Shown in pieces: positions 23,421 through 34,775 of a stretch of DNA of 64,000 nucleotides. Position numbers and translations under genes: made by a program. The notes beneath the pieces are model-generated. The model saw only the letters and a program-made list of their open reading frames with translations, ran no database searches and was not told the origin of the DNA. The stretch is from assembly GCF_003597395.2 (NCBI RefSeq), contig NC_133770.1, forward strand, positions 27,986,066 through 28,050,065. Direction: 5' to 3'. Origin of the DNA: Chelonoidis abingdonii. Its lineage: Eukaryota > Chordata > Testudines > Testudinidae. Numbering within the stretch: position 1 is the stretch's first letter; each line of letters opens with the position of its first letter.

Positions 23421-24060
23421 ATAGAACCTTGGAGAAATGGATGAGGAGTTTGACTTTAATGTTGTAATACTCAGGAATGCAGTGCAGGAATTCCAGGGTG
23501 GAAATGAAATACTTGGAGTGCCTAGAAAAAGAATACGACTCTATACAGACCTGAGAAGGAAGAAATATGAAATGGGAATGTCAAAAGGGAGAAAGTTATG
23601 ATAATCCAGGCCAGAAATGACTGAAATACATGGGATTAGAAAGTAAAAGATGGATTTTAGACAATATTATGTAAGAAAGATCTATAGAGCCAAAAGATAG
23701 CTGGGGTACAGCAGGATAGAAAAAGGCGAGAGGAATTTCAACTGACAAAGTGACTGCTGGAAAAGTGGAGAATAATGGCACAGCCAGTGGGAATACAGTA
23801 GGAATAAAGAGGAGAGGGAATTAGTGGCAAGATGAGTGGTCCCTGTCTGGATGGACTTGGTTTGGGAAGTGGAGAGGACATTCTAGAAATGCAAGACTGG
23901 GATGATGGTAGGAGGTTGTGTGTGAAGAGATAGATTTGGGAGTCATTCGCAGACAGGAAGTAGCTAAAACCACAGGAGGAGGACAGAGAGACTAAATAGG
24001 GAGGGGGACTGAGAATGGAACAGCAAGAGAGGCCAATAGATGACTGACAGACAATAAGGA
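23421..24060. repeat. Possible L2-type LINE remnant
   Basis: Phrases such as GATAATCCAGGCCAGAAATG, GGGAGTCATTCGCAGACAGG and GGGGACTGAGAATGGAACAG resemble a LINE segment often seen in amniote genomes and usually attributed to L2-type elements. The match is from memory and diffuse. No frame is open beyond about 60 codons. Orientation not assigned. Confidence 0.3.
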
Positions 24061-24811
24061 GCTACCAAAAGAGATACTGAACAGAGAAGTCAGCAAGAAT
24101 AACAAGGATATCTTCAAGTCTTGGAAGCCATAAACTTGCTCTGTGGCATGTTTTTAACTACACTTTTGTACAAAATAAATAACAGGATCCATGGCTGCTA
24201 TAAATCTGCAAAAGCACTTGTCCTGCAGTTTTCATTTCTTAATGGATTCATTGGACAGATTAGTTAAATGCATTTGGTACTTGCACAGAGTGCAATGACG
24301 TTCAGCACTACTGTTTTAACTAAGGGGTCAGTTGTCACCTGTAATGTAGTTAATTAAGATTTTGCCTAGATTATTGTTTGAGATTTTCTGCAATATCCTA
24401 CTGGAGAGTTTCTAGGGAAGTCACAAGAGTAGATCAAATATTAAATGGCACATCAAAGGCAAACATTTAGGAATCTTCCCTTTTTAACTGTTTGTTACTA
24501 ATGTTAATAAAGGTGTATAGATTGATATTCCCCAGGAAGCTAGTAGAAAATTTGCCAAACTTGCCTGGCAAATTAGCTCCAAGTTCTCATAAGGCTGCTC
24601 TGGGTAGGGTAAGATAGGCTGGAGGAGACTCTCAGTATCCTCTTGATGTTCAGTGGACATTACAGAGTACAAGCAGCCTGTCCAAGGCATGGAACTGTGG
24701 TGGGTTTTGTGTCCACAGAGGAGAGGAGTCAGAGTTTGGTCTCTTGAAGCATCATCTGATAAAGCATTGCAAAGGAAGCTGAGATGAAGCCAAGAACACA
24801 GATTAGGTGGT

Positions 24812-24978
24812 TGTGCTGGCCGCCGCTTCTCGCATCTCCCATTGGCTGGGAATGGCAAATCGCGGCCACTGGGAGATGCGGGGCGATGTGCCTGTAGACG
24901 GTCAACATAAACAAAATGTCTCGTGTTCAGCCAGCGGATTAGCCTGATGGGCCACATGCCGAAGATTGCTGAGTCCTG
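24812..24978. mobile_element. hAT-like element fragment (right end)
   Basis: The blocks TCTCCCATTGGCTGGGAAT, GGTCAACATAAACAAAATGT and CTGATGGGCCACATGC correspond to blocks in the hAT-like element at 35285-35767 (CTCCCATTGGCCGGGAAC, GGTCAACATCAGCAAAATGT, AACCATGATAGGCCACATGC). It ends near GAGTCCTG. The left part is missing or unrecognisable, so no target duplication can be claimed. The 168-codon antisense open frame at 24484-24990 runs across this repeat and is not considered a gene. Confidence 0.55.
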
Positions 24979-24986
24979 CTGTAGAG

Positions 24987-27762
24987 TCAATCTCCGTCTG
25001 CCGGGCCAAATGGAAATTTAATTACTTATACACAGTGGAAAAAACTCCAATAAAAAAGACTGAGAGAAAGAAAGAGAGACAGGCTTTATACTTGGTGATT
25101 AGGACAGTTGCCTGGGAAAAATCAGCTAAAGGAGGAATTTGATCTTGAGTCTTCTGTATCCCAGCTTTGTGCCCTAACTGTTGGACTGTTGGCTATTTTG
25201 TGGTGGGATTTGCTCTAATTTGTTCATTAAAAATTTCACAAGGTCTCATTTCAAATGGTCTCGTTGAGGCTTTGAATTTTTTCAAGAAATGTAATTCTTG
25301 TTTTCTGAATGGTCTGACCTGGTTCAATGACCTGAGCTTAATGTAGGCTCTAAAGATGTGGAGTTCAGTGTTATTTGGCAAATTCTTTAACTGCTTGTAG
25401 TAAGAACAAAATGTGATTTCAGGGCTGCATTGTTATGAAGCAATTAATTGTAACTATGACATAGTCTTAAAATTGGCCTGTTCATTCTTTTTGCAGAATG
25501 TCTTAAATTGTAATTCCCCACTCTCCATCTCAGCCCTGGAATTTGTGAAGTTACCAGTTATTATCCATCTCAAAGGGACCAAAGATTCCTAATGCAGGGA
25601 ACTCACAGTACTATAGATATAACAAGCAGAAGATGAATGATCTCTTATGGAGAGTCACCTGAACAAAATACATGGACCAAATAGAATGGTCAGGACTGAA
25701 CTATGGCATCTTTATTTAATAGAAGCAATGTTCATATATCAATAAACAAAACTGTATGTTGAGGTGTCAAGTCATGTACTGTCTGAAAGTACCATGAATC
25801 TTTCAGGATGCTTTGCTCATGGAAAATGATAGATTTTGACAAAGGGAATCTGATTCTTTAAAAAAGAAAAACATATAACTGGCTGTTTTCTATTTTTCTT
25901 TTATCAGGAGATTGGAATTTTTAGATGGTGAACAGCTTGTTGAAATATATTTAATCTTAGGGCCTGATCTTGCAAAGTATTGAACAGCTCCTGGCAAGTG
26001 CCAAGTACCTTCAACTCCATTTTCAAGCATTGGTTGTTGAGGGTACTTAGAACTTCCCAGGATGAGACAGTTCCCTAGTGGGCCTTTATTTCACAGGACA
26101 GACAGGTGCTGAGGGGAGAAAATATAATCTTTCTGATAGACATGACTGAGGGGAAAACAACCCTACCCTGTGGGATTTCATGGTTGGTTATAGGTTACAG
26201 GAAGGACAACTCTAATCTCTCCAGCTGGTAGTAAACTTTGTTGAGGGAAACTGCTTTTGACTTACAAAGGCAAGCTGAAATTTCAAAGAAATCAAGAGCG
26301 TTGTTAGCATCTCATACTAAAAATAGATTGTCTCTGCTTGAAAAATCAAAAGTGATTTGGTCCTTTCAAGATCTGTTGCACTGCTGTGGATTTTTTTTTT
26401 TTTTAATGGTCAGATTTGGACTGCTGCATTTTCTAAAAAGTGAGCAATTTTGTCTTCTTAGCACTAAGCAAAGTAGATGAATAATCAAATCAACCCCAAT
26501 GGTTTGGATTATATTCAAAGTCAAATTTCTTGGCTGAAATGAGGTTTGACTCTTTCTGTAACTCTGTTATTAGAACATAAGCTAAAGGATATAAATATGC
26601 TCTGGCCATGTTTAATAGTTTTTCTACCATGTTTTGCACAAAGGCCAGTGTCATTTGAAGAAAAAAATAAGTCCCAAACTCCTACTAATAATAACTCTCA
26701 CTTCTATAGTAACTTTAATCCATGGATCTCAAAGTACTTTAAACAACAATGATTAAGTCTCATTATTGCCCTGTGATATAGCTACGGATTGGGAAAAGAA
26801 AAACATTAAGCAATAATAAATTGACTTGAATGATGTCATTCCTAAAACAAACCATTTCTACAGAAAACGTTCATTAATCAAAACCACTAAAGAGTGAAAT
26901 TTACAACTACTACATTCCGTAAATCATTGTTCTCCAAAAACACCAATAAGAGGAATTTACAGCTACTTTCCTATTTTCAAAAATAATTGAAAACTTATTT
27001 TTTTCTATTATGAATGTTCCTGTTCTGTTCCATTTGGGTTCTAATAATGTTGGTGTCGTGATGGTATCTGAGAACATTTATGGATACTTTCTCTTATAAC
27101 TCTATTTCAGATACAAATTGTTTCTCATGATGAAGTGTTTGGCAACTGGTGTTAATTTGCATAAATAATCCCAAAGATTAATTGAATGATTAAATAAAAC
27201 TTGATAGGCATCTATTCATGGAAACAGAACACAGTACTTGTTCTAGTCCAAACTACCACTTGCAGTAAGACATTTTTGTGTGTATGTTTTAAGGATAGGA
27301 TTATGTTATATTACAGAGAAATAAGATATCAGCATTATTAAAATTGCAACTATTATCATATTGATAGCATCACTCTTGCTAATTAAACTCTAATTACCCT
27401 GAAAGCGTTTAGCTTTTATTAGTAATTTCTAAGAATGCTCCTTTTTTCTCCTAGCATTCTTTTATCTTTTCACAAAAAATGTGTTATATGTCTCACACTA
27501 TTGATTAACTTTATATAAGTACATTTCATTTTCAATGACTGACTGGATTTGTGAAATTATTTTACTTAGCACATAAAATTGAAATTATTTAAAATTAAGC
27601 ACTACTATCAGTTGTAATTTGTTCCATTGAGGAGACGGTATGAGGATTTTTGTTCCTTAAAGGAAAAAAGTTAATGACAGGAAAAGGATAATTAAATTCC
27701 CTGTAATAATCTGCTACATTATTGTTTGAAAGATAAAGGACAGAATAGATTTGAATGAAAAG
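24987..27762. other. AT-rich, no gene or confident repeat
   Basis: A diverged palindromic module spans about 25976-26066 (GGCCTGATCTTGCAAAGTAT ... CCAGGATGAG). A fragment at 26690-26790 (GATCTCAAAGTACTTTAAAC, TATTGCCCTGTGATATAG) resembles MIR-type repeats weakly. The 27000-27700 stretch is repeat-poor and AT-rich. Nothing else recognised. Confidence 0.4.
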
Positions 27763-27920
27763 TTAGTAGTTTGAGCATTGGCCTGCTAAACTCAGGGTTG
27801 TGAGTTCAATCTTTGAGGGGGCCACTCAGGGATCTAGGGCAAAATCAGTACTTGGTCCTGCTAGTGAAGGCCGGGGCTGGACTTGATGCCCTTTCAGGGT
27901 CCCTTCCAGTTCTATGAGAT
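27763..27920 (+). mobile_element. tRNA-derived SINE, 5'-truncated
   Basis: This is the same family as 18253-18415. It has lost the first part of the A box (starting around AGTAGTTTGAGCATTGGCCT) but keeps the B-box region GGTTGTGAGTTCAATC and the tail GGGGCTGGACTTGATG, AGGGTCCCTTCCAG, TTCTATGAG. It is non-functional as a tRNA. Confidence 0.8.
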
Positions 27921-29249
27921 AGGTATGTTGTTTTCAACATATCATTAGAATATACGCATTTTCTGGATGACGCAATAATATAGGGTCTCATTTTAAGGTG
28001 AATTCATTGATCGTGGCCCACATACGCACATATGTTCTTTGCAAGTTCAAACACCTGTATAATAATACACCATACATCTTGTGGTGATATCCACGTAAAA
28101 GTTTTTCTTCAGACCTATGTGAAAAATTATGTAGACATTTTTAAAATTGTATTTAGCATTCATCTTTGACATCCTCACCTGCTCTCTGTCCACTAATACA
28201 TCTCTTTTGGGGCTACTTCAAACTTCCAGATGCTTCAGGTGTTACATTTTAGTCCCCATATTTTTTTAAAAACTTTCAAAAATAGTTTTATAATTAAAAA
28301 AATGTGCCCAGTACATGATTGTGTGGGGAAGTATAATGGTTTTATGACATGCATGTAGAATGACCTGCATAACTAATGAGTAGTATAGCCATTCCAAACT
28401 CATAGCAATATATTTTTATGTCACATCACACTATCACATATTCCACAAATGGAGGTGATAGCCCTATGCTAAATTGAAGAGCCTTCTCGTAACCCACAGA
28501 GGAGTCATATAGATTGCAATTGTCATGCACCTGTAATAGACTTATTCTTGTATTCTAAATCCCTGAGCAGCTTTAAAGAATCACAAGTTAAAAAATATTG
28601 CAAGAACCTGCCACCCACTTTCCCCATTGTTTCATGCTAAGTGTACAGTTTTCCATGCTGTATCCAGATTGCACTGGCCTGAGGCCAGTATGGGCACTAA
28701 TCAGTCTTGCACCACTATTAGGCATAAAATCTGAAATCACATGACCCTGCAAATCATGAGGTTTGTACCAATTGAAAAGCGATATTCCTAGATTCCCAAT
28801 GGGCCACTATCTTCAAAGCCCTGGAGAAAATCAAGATATTGGACTTCAGTGATGATCAGAGCTATTTTTGGTCATTTGTAGAGATTTTTTTATATTATAT
28901 TGGGCTTTTTTTCTAATTATCCTGTTAACTATTGCATCTGGTTTTGCAGGGATTGAAATGAAATTGTCAGCCAGAACAGTTCCTTTGGGTAGGAATTTGA
29001 TGTATCAGAGTAAAGGACTCTCTAACATCATTCTTAGCCATGGTACAGGAACCTCAGAACTCCTTATGATGTATTCAGTGTATGAGAGAACATTTATAGC
29101 AAATGAGGAATCACTACTCTTGAAAAGGAATGTAGGACTAGGTCCTTCTCCTACTGGAGTCAATGGCAAAATATACATTGACTCTAGTGGTAACGTGGAC
29201 AGGCCTATAATCTAATTTTATGACCCATGTGGGCTCCATGGAACAGGAC
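27921..29249. other. No gene; one chance open frame
   Basis: A 115-codon plus-strand frame (28868-29215) starts with a hydrophobic stretch. It ends in a palindromic repeat module (GGAGTCAATGGCAAAATATA ... ATTGACTCTAGTGG), which argues against real coding. Nothing else recognised. Confidence 0.4.
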
Positions 29250-29604
29250 CATGAATGTTTTTATTATATATGTATTTCTTTTTATAGCGCCTAGGAACTG
29301 CAGTCATGGACCAGGAGACCCCATTTTGCTGTACCAACACAGAACAAAAAGATGGTCCCTGCACCTAAGAGCTTACAATCTAAGTATAAGACAAAAGATG
29401 GTGTAGCGAGGCGGAGGGATACCCCACAGCCCCGCTGAGGGAAGAACCTTCCCTAATACCATTGTGGGCAGAGTCACTGGGTCCTGTGCCCGCTCCTCAG
29501 AGGTCACAGCGCAGACCCAGAAGTATAAAAGTTCACCGGCAGAGCTCATTTGGGAACTAGCTGTTGGGGAGGCCAGATATCTGTGATCCAGCTCCCCCTG
29601 GGGA

Positions 29605-29820
29605 GCCGGGCTGGCCGAGCCTACCCCTCGCTCATTACCTCGGTGAGGACTGGCGGAGCCTATCCCTCGCATGTTACTCTGGTGAGGACTGGCTGAACCT
29701 ACCCCTTGCATGTTACTCCGGGGAGGACTGGCTGAGCCTACCCCGTGCTCGTTACCTCGAGGAGTTGCCGAGCCTGCCTCTTGCCTGGTACCTCGGGGAG
29801 GAGCCAAGCCTACCATCCGC
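29605..29820. repeat. Minisatellite within LTR, about 45-50-bp unit
   Basis: Units of the form ACCTCGGTGAGGACTGGC, GGAGCCTATCCCTCGC, ATGTTACTCTGGTGAGG repeat four to five times with substitutions. Later units are shortened. The array produces antisense frames with a periodic GSASP-like pattern and is not considered coding. Confidence 0.75.
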
Positions 29821-30128
29821 TACTTACCCAGAGGAACCGATGGTATTTGAGACCGCCGGCGATGCTACCATGACTCAGCTACCCTACGAGGGGGAGTGTG
29901 GAAGTAGCCCAGGGGCAGCCGACCGCAGTCTGGCTGCAACACTGCCAGAGCCTATGTCAATGTGTTGCAGCCAGGATCCCCACTGACAGCAGCGAGTTTC
30001 TGCCACTGCTAGGGCCCTGGGCTGGGACGCAGTGGAGAGGCAGGGCCCGCGTCCCCCCTGTCACCCACTCCCTGGGTGGCAGACTCCTCCTCTCCCTGGC
30101 CTGGAGAGGCTAGTACCTCCTATTGTGG

Positions 30129-30530
30129 AACTACTGACTCAGCCCCTGCTGAAAGGCTTGAGTCTCTGACTGTTTGCTTGCTGCCCCGCCCTGACCTAGG
30201 GCCTGGGCTGCTATTGAACTACTGACTCAGCCCCTGCTGAAAGGTCTGAGTCTCTGACTATTTGCTTGCTGCCCCGCCTTGACCTAGGACCTGGGCTGTT
30301 ACTGAACTGCTGACTCAGCCCCTGCGTAAGGGCCTGAGTCTCTGACTGTTTGCTTGTTGCCCCATCCTGATCCAAGGCCTGGGCTGCTATTTGGACTCTT
30401 GACTCAGTCCCCGCTTAAAGGCCTGAGTCTCTGACTGTTTGCTGGCTGTCCCGCCCTGACCTAGGGCCTGGGCTGCCATTTGACTATTGACTCAGACCCG
30501 CTTCAAGGACCTGAGCCCCCTAACCAAGTT
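30129..30530. repeat. Minisatellite within LTR, 88-bp unit
   Basis: Four units start at 30129, 30217, 30305 and about 30393, with a degenerate fifth at about 30480. Each opens with a form of AACTACTGACTCAGCCCC and continues GAGTCTCTGACTGTTTGC and GCCCTGACCTAGGGCC. The first two units are nearly identical in length and sequence, implying recent tandem duplication relative to the later ones. Confidence 0.85.
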
Positions 30531-30924
30531 TATGTTATTCCCCATGACCACAGAGCCATCGGCCAGCAAACTAGAGCGAGGCGGTGGGATACCCCACAGC
30601 CCTGCTGAGGGCCAAACCGCGACAAAGCCGCACTACAGATGGATACATACAGACTGATGGGAGAAGTTAAGGAAACAATGAGGCAATATTTGTAAGCTTG
30701 ATAGTCAGTGGTCTCAGTACACCAGACAGCCTAATGTTTTTTATCTTCCGCTTCTGCTTTTGGGAACTAAATCCATCATGCCCGAACAACAGTGAATGGT
30801 GTAAGTATGGCCATAGTTTTTCAACTACTTTTTATACTAAATTTGAAAAGTAACACTTGGAGCCTAAGCTTATTGAAACTTAGCCTCTGATCCAGCAAAA
30901 CACTTAAGCACATGCTTAATTTTA

Positions 30925-31145
30925 GGCTCCCGGTGTGTTGGGACCACTTCATAGCATACTGACTCTTGGTACATCCTTGTCTGCCTGTATCCATCTGTTG
31001 TCTCTTGTCTTAAAAATTAGACTGTAACATCCTTGGGGCAGGGACTGTCTTTTTGTTTCGCATTTGCACAGTGCCTAGCAAAATGGAGCCCTGGTCCATG
31101 ATTGGAATGCCTAGGCACTATGATAATACAAATAATAATAATTAG
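30925..31145 (+). repeat. Old L2/MIR-type repeat, sense copy
   Basis: The order CTGTATCCATCTGTTGTCTC, TTAGACTGTAACATCC, GGGGCAGGGACTGTC, CACAGTGCCTAGCAAAATGG and a terminal ACAAATAATAATAATT parallels the reverse-strand copy at 29250-30720. It is non-coding. Together with that copy it makes an inverted pair about 200 bp apart. Confidence 0.6.
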
Positions 31146-31948
31146 GCGAGTAGTGGTGTTAAAATAAATGGAACTACTCATATCATTAAAGTTAAGCGTG
31201 AGCTCATGTGCTTTGCTGGCCTGGAGTTTTATTATTCTTCAAAAATGTGCACATCGGAAATCCCCTGCTAAGCTGGTGAAAATGAAAATGAGTGAGCAGT
31301 GGGTATATATTTAGTAGAACAAAGTGAATAATATCTAGTGAAACCAAATCAGAACACTGAAGATTGGTTTTGTCAGATCCTTACTGATTCAATGTACTAC
31401 CTGAAAACATTGTATTATTCCAGTCAGGAAGCATGACAAAAGACAGGAAATTGAGTCTTTCACTTGAAAATATTTTGTATATTAGAAGTAGCCAACCTTT
31501 TAAGGATTCGAGGCTGTGATTTCATTTAACATGGTTCCAAGGACAGCATTCACTTTGCTCCCTCTGTCAGTGCTTCCCACAGGATGCACCATTCAACAGT
31601 CTGCAAATATGCTGCTTAGACATTAAATGAGAATTTATACTGGAGATGTGCAGCCAAAGTTGAATCAAAATAAGGAGTGAGAGAAAACAAAAGTACAAAC
31701 CATCAGAAACATTTATGAGCCTGTATTAAGAAAATAATTAACCAGCTACTTATGATGCAAGACTCTGTAGAGGACATAGGCCTAATCCTGTGGAGTGCTG
31801 AGCTCTCACTGACCTCAGTAGAAATTAAGAGCACTCAACACATTATAAACACCCTCTGGTGCTTATGCTGCATCCTTGCCAAGCACATTATCTTAGCCCT
31901 TTCCCCAGCTAACCTAATTAAATACATTATTTCACTTAAAAACAATGC
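31146..31948. other. No gene or confident repeat
   Basis: AT-rich with open frames under 70 codons. A weak palindromic module lies at 31783-31832 (GAGTGCTGAGCTCTCACTGA ... GAGCACTCAACAC). Confidence 0.4.
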
Positions 31949-31953
31949 AAAGG

Positions 31954-32790
31954 CATCATAAGCATAATTCCTAATTCTGAACCTTAGAGTCCAAAATGTG
32001 GGTGCCTGCATGAAACCTCCAAGCTTAATTACCAGCTTGGATCTGATAGCACTGCCACCAGCCAAAAATTCCAGTGTTTGGCTCACTCTGGCTCTCACCC
32101 AAAACCTTCCCTGGGGACCCAAACTCAGTGCCTGAGGTCTTACCACAAAGGGAAATAACCCCCCCTCCCCCACTTGTCTTCTCTTTACTTTCCTCCTCAG
32201 GTCTTCCCTCCGTGGGGTTGATTCTGGATGATTACTTGTACTTAAACTCTTGAATACAAAACAAGAGAGGGCAATTACCTTCCCCCCTACCTTCTTTCCC
32301 CCTTCCAGTCTTTCCCTGAGAGGGACCATAATCCTGGCACAGGATTTCTATCCCCCATAGAGCAAAGCTTATATAAAAGAAAGGGGAAAAAGAACATTAA
32401 AAAATGGGTCCTATGTATCAGTGTAACAATATACAGGGTCAATTGCTTAAAGAAAAATATGAATAAAAAAACCTTATTTAAAAAGAAAAACAATTTAACA
32501 TTCCAGCCAAAACTACACACAAGGTAAATACAAAAGAACAATATAAAAACTATTGTCTTTCTACCTTTGTACTTGTACTTGGAAACAGAAGATTAGGAAA
32601 AGCCTGGAGATAGAATGATCTCATAGCCGAGAGAGCACAGAGCAGAGAGTCACAGACAAAAAACACACACCCAAAAATTCCCTCCCTGAGCTTTGAAAAA
32701 TCCGGTTTCCTGATTGGTCCTCTGGTCAAGTGTTTGGTTACCCCTTTGCAGGTGAAATAGACATTAACCCTTAGCTATCTGTTTATGACA
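31954..32790 (-). mobile_element. Solo LTR, antisense (837 bp)
   Basis: On the minus strand it begins TGTCATAAACAGATAGC at 32790 and runs to about 31954, where the final bases have decayed. The 5-bp duplication aaagg is perfect (31949-31953 and 32791-32795). Its opening (TGTCATAA) and its closing block (GGTTTCATGCAGGCACCC then TAAGGTTCAGA) match the same positions of the LTR at 33321-34184, so the two belong to one superfamily with different middles. No internal genes. A 164-codon minus-strand frame at 31835-32329 crosses the LTR boundary and is not a gene. Confidence 0.78.
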
Positions 32791-33244
32791 AAAGGTTGAA
32801 AAACTCAAAGCCACTCTAAGCACTTTACCCTGCTTTGAAAGAGTTCTTTACAAGTGCTTGCTTAGAATAGACTGTGGCTGGTTTACACAAGGCTTCCCCA
32901 ATTTGTAGCATTTCATCACCTAACTTCTGCAATATACTTTACATTGGCACCCAGACACTGCAGCCAGCTCAAAATAAGGCAACCTATATATTTTAAACAG
33001 GCAGGCTAAGAAAGACACTTGCACTGGCAGTTCACTTCTGCGTGCAATTCATTATCTTGAAAATCTGGAACTGGACATTTTATTTATGTATTTGGCTTTG
33101 TAGGAAACACTTTAAAAGAGCTTCTATCCATACGCTCTAGGGGGCCTTGACATAACTTTAAAGCCTCTGTCTATGGCCCCTCATCACCATAGTAGCTGAG
33201 TGTCTCCCAGTCTTGCAATGTATGTAACCTTGCAATAACCTGTT

Positions 33245-34615
33245 GGTATGTCTACACTGGAATGTAAGCCCAGGGTTACTAGAACTTAAGTTAGCAGATC
33301 CTGGGTTTATTAACCTAGGGTGTCATAACTATAAAAGAAAGGGTAACAACCCTCCTGTATACAAATCTATAAGATCTCTCCTGGCCAGAGGCACGAAAAT
33401 CCTTTTACCTGTAAAGGGTTAAGAAGCTCAGGTAACCTGGCTGACACCTGACCCAAAGGACCAATAAGGGGACAAGATACTTTCAAATCTTGGGGGTGCG
33501 GGAAAGGCTTTTGTTTGTGTTTTTTGTTTTGGTGGTGTTCGCTCTTGGGACTAAGAGGGACCGGACATCAATCCATGTTCTCCAAATCCTTATGAACAAG
33601 ACTCTCATGTTTCAAACTTGTAAGTAACAGCTAGGCAAGGCGTGTTAGTTTTATCTTTGTTTTCTCAACTTGTAAATGTTCCTTTGCTAGAGGGAGGTTT
33701 ACCCCTGTTTTGCTGTAACTTTGAAACTAAGGCTAGAGGGGGTTCCTCTGGGCTCTTTGAATCTGATTACCCTGTAAAGTTATTTCCATCCTAATTTTAC
33801 AGAGATAAACTTTACTTTTTCTTTTAATAAATCCTTCTTTTAAGAACCTGATTGCTTTTTCATTGTTTTAAGATCCAAGAGTTTTGGATTTGAGTTCACC
33901 AGGACTAGTTGGTGAGGGTATACTCTCAAACCTACCCAGGAAAAGGGATGTAAGGATTTGGGGGGTGGGGGGATTAGTCTCAAATCTGCCCAGGAAAGAG
34001 GGGGTTAGAGACTTGGGAAATATTTGGGGGGGAGGGCAGAGTTCCAAGTGGCTCTCCCTTGAGATTTGGAACACGTTTGGTGATGGCCGCTTACTGTTAA
34101 CCTAAGCTGGTAAATAAGATTAAGGGGTCTTCCATGCAGGTCCCCATATACCCTAAAGTTCAGAGTGGGGAAGGCACCCTGACATAGGGCTTGAGAACCT
34201 ATGCTCATATGTAACCCTTGGTCCCAAGATTGGGCTCCAGTATCTGCACTGCATTGTGAGATCTCAAGTCCAACCACCCATATCCCAGACTTTTTAGCAC
34301 CTTCCCAAAATGTGGCTACTCTAGCCCTTTGTTCGTGGTGCAGTGTGAGAAGACATCAAATCTGATTGTCCAAATGACAAAGAAAGTTGGCCCATGGGAT
34401 AATGGAATACTTTTGTCAGATTCCCAGAGCATGGGGCTGCATCTACATTGCAGCACAATAAAGCTCAAACTCTGGGTCCTGGCTTGACTCAGACTCAGAC
34501 CCTCAACCCTTGTGATGTCCTGGGATCCTGGGTCAGTGTGATCTGTGTGTAGATGCAAGGAGAGCTAGGCTTGGGCCAGACTTTAAACCCTGAGCTAACA
34601 TTGCAGTGTAGATTA
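33245..34615. mobile_element. TIR element (GGTATGTCTACAC family), split by an LTR
   Basis: The left part opens GGTATGTCTACACTGGAATG and reads AAGCCCAGGG. The right part resumes after 34189 and closes near GCAGTGTAGATTAG, the inverted counterpart of the start. The same start and end occur at 53107-54273 and 49664-49910. Without the LTR the element is about 500 bp, has no transposase, and its target duplication could not be fixed. Confidence 0.55.
33321..34184 (+). mobile_element. Solo LTR (864 bp) with perfect target duplication
   Basis: It begins TGTCATAACTATAAAAG and ends GGCACCCTGACA, and taggg flanks both sides (33316-33320 and 34185-34189). A polyadenylation signal AATAAA lies at 33826-33831, consistent with a sense-strand R region. 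The closing GGTCCCCATATACCCTAAAG and TTCAGAGTGGGG blocks are shared in kind with the antisense LTR at 31954. G-rich stretches (33958-33974, 34023-34037) are part of the LTR. No gag, pol or env. Confidence 0.85.
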
Positions 34616-34622
34616 GTGAAGT

Positions 34623-34775
34623 AGAAAACTACTGTCATCCCCATTTTACAGCTGGGGAACTGGGGCTCATAGAAGCTATGTGACTTTCCCAGGTTATACC
34701 AGAAGTTTGTGATAGATGGAGGTTATGAACCTGGGTGTCCTCAGTGCTAGGTAGTGCCCTAACTACTGGTTAGTC
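34623..34775 (-). mobile_element. MIR-type SINE, antisense
   Basis: The sequence ATCCCCATTTTACAGCTGG, TATGTGACTTTCCCAGG and ACCTGGGTGTCCTC in this order is the reverse complement of a MIR-type SINE (compare 13383 and 49280). It is diverged and lacks clean ends. Confidence 0.65.

Larger units (their letters stand above)
29402..30637 (+). mobile_element. Solo LTR-like element with internal minisatellites (1236 bp)
   Basis: Termini are TGTAGCGAGGCGG and GCCGCACTACA (TG...CA). The 5-bp target duplication gatgg is perfect (29397-29401 and 30638-30642). A TATA box (TATAAAA, 29524-29530) suggests the LTR promoter. Two tandem arrays lie inside, near 29605-29820 and 30129-30530. The string GCGAGGCGG plus GGGATACCCCACAGCC occurs near both ends (29405 and 30574). 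Part of 30009-30060 (GGGCCCTGGGCTGGGAC) recurs in the LTR-like element at 47413. It encodes no retroviral protein. The 147- and 140-codon frames over the first array are repeat artefacts. Confidence 0.8.
29250..30720 (-). repeat. Old L2/MIR-type repeat, antisense, split by an LTR
   Basis: The left part (29255-29396) reads, on the minus strand, CTTAGATTGTAAGCTC, GTGCAGGGACC and GCGCCTAGGAAC-like blocks, the same series as 9604-9735. Sequence resumes at 30638 (GATGGATACATACAGAC) and continues to about 30720 (AAACAATGAGGCAATATTTG). The insertion point carries the LTR's 5-bp duplication. A sense-strand copy of the same family lies at 30925-31145. Confidence 0.6.

Noticed and set aside
24484..24990. 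168-codon antisense frame
   Set aside because: Its N-terminal part runs through a hAT-like element fragment, and no domain or conserved start context is seen.
28868..29215. 115-codon frame with a hydrophobic N-terminus resembling a signal peptide
   Set aside because: The hydrophobic stretch derives from T-rich sequence, and the C-terminal part is a dispersed palindromic module.
29373..29816. 147-codon antisense frame with periodic GSASP pattern, resembling a low-complexity structural protein
   Set aside because: The period matches the minisatellite inside the LTR, and the frame crosses the LTR boundary into flanking sequence.
31954..34184. The two TGTCATAA LTRs as the two ends of a single provirus
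   Set aside because: They are in opposite orientation and each has its own 5-bp duplication, and the DNA between them is not retroviral.
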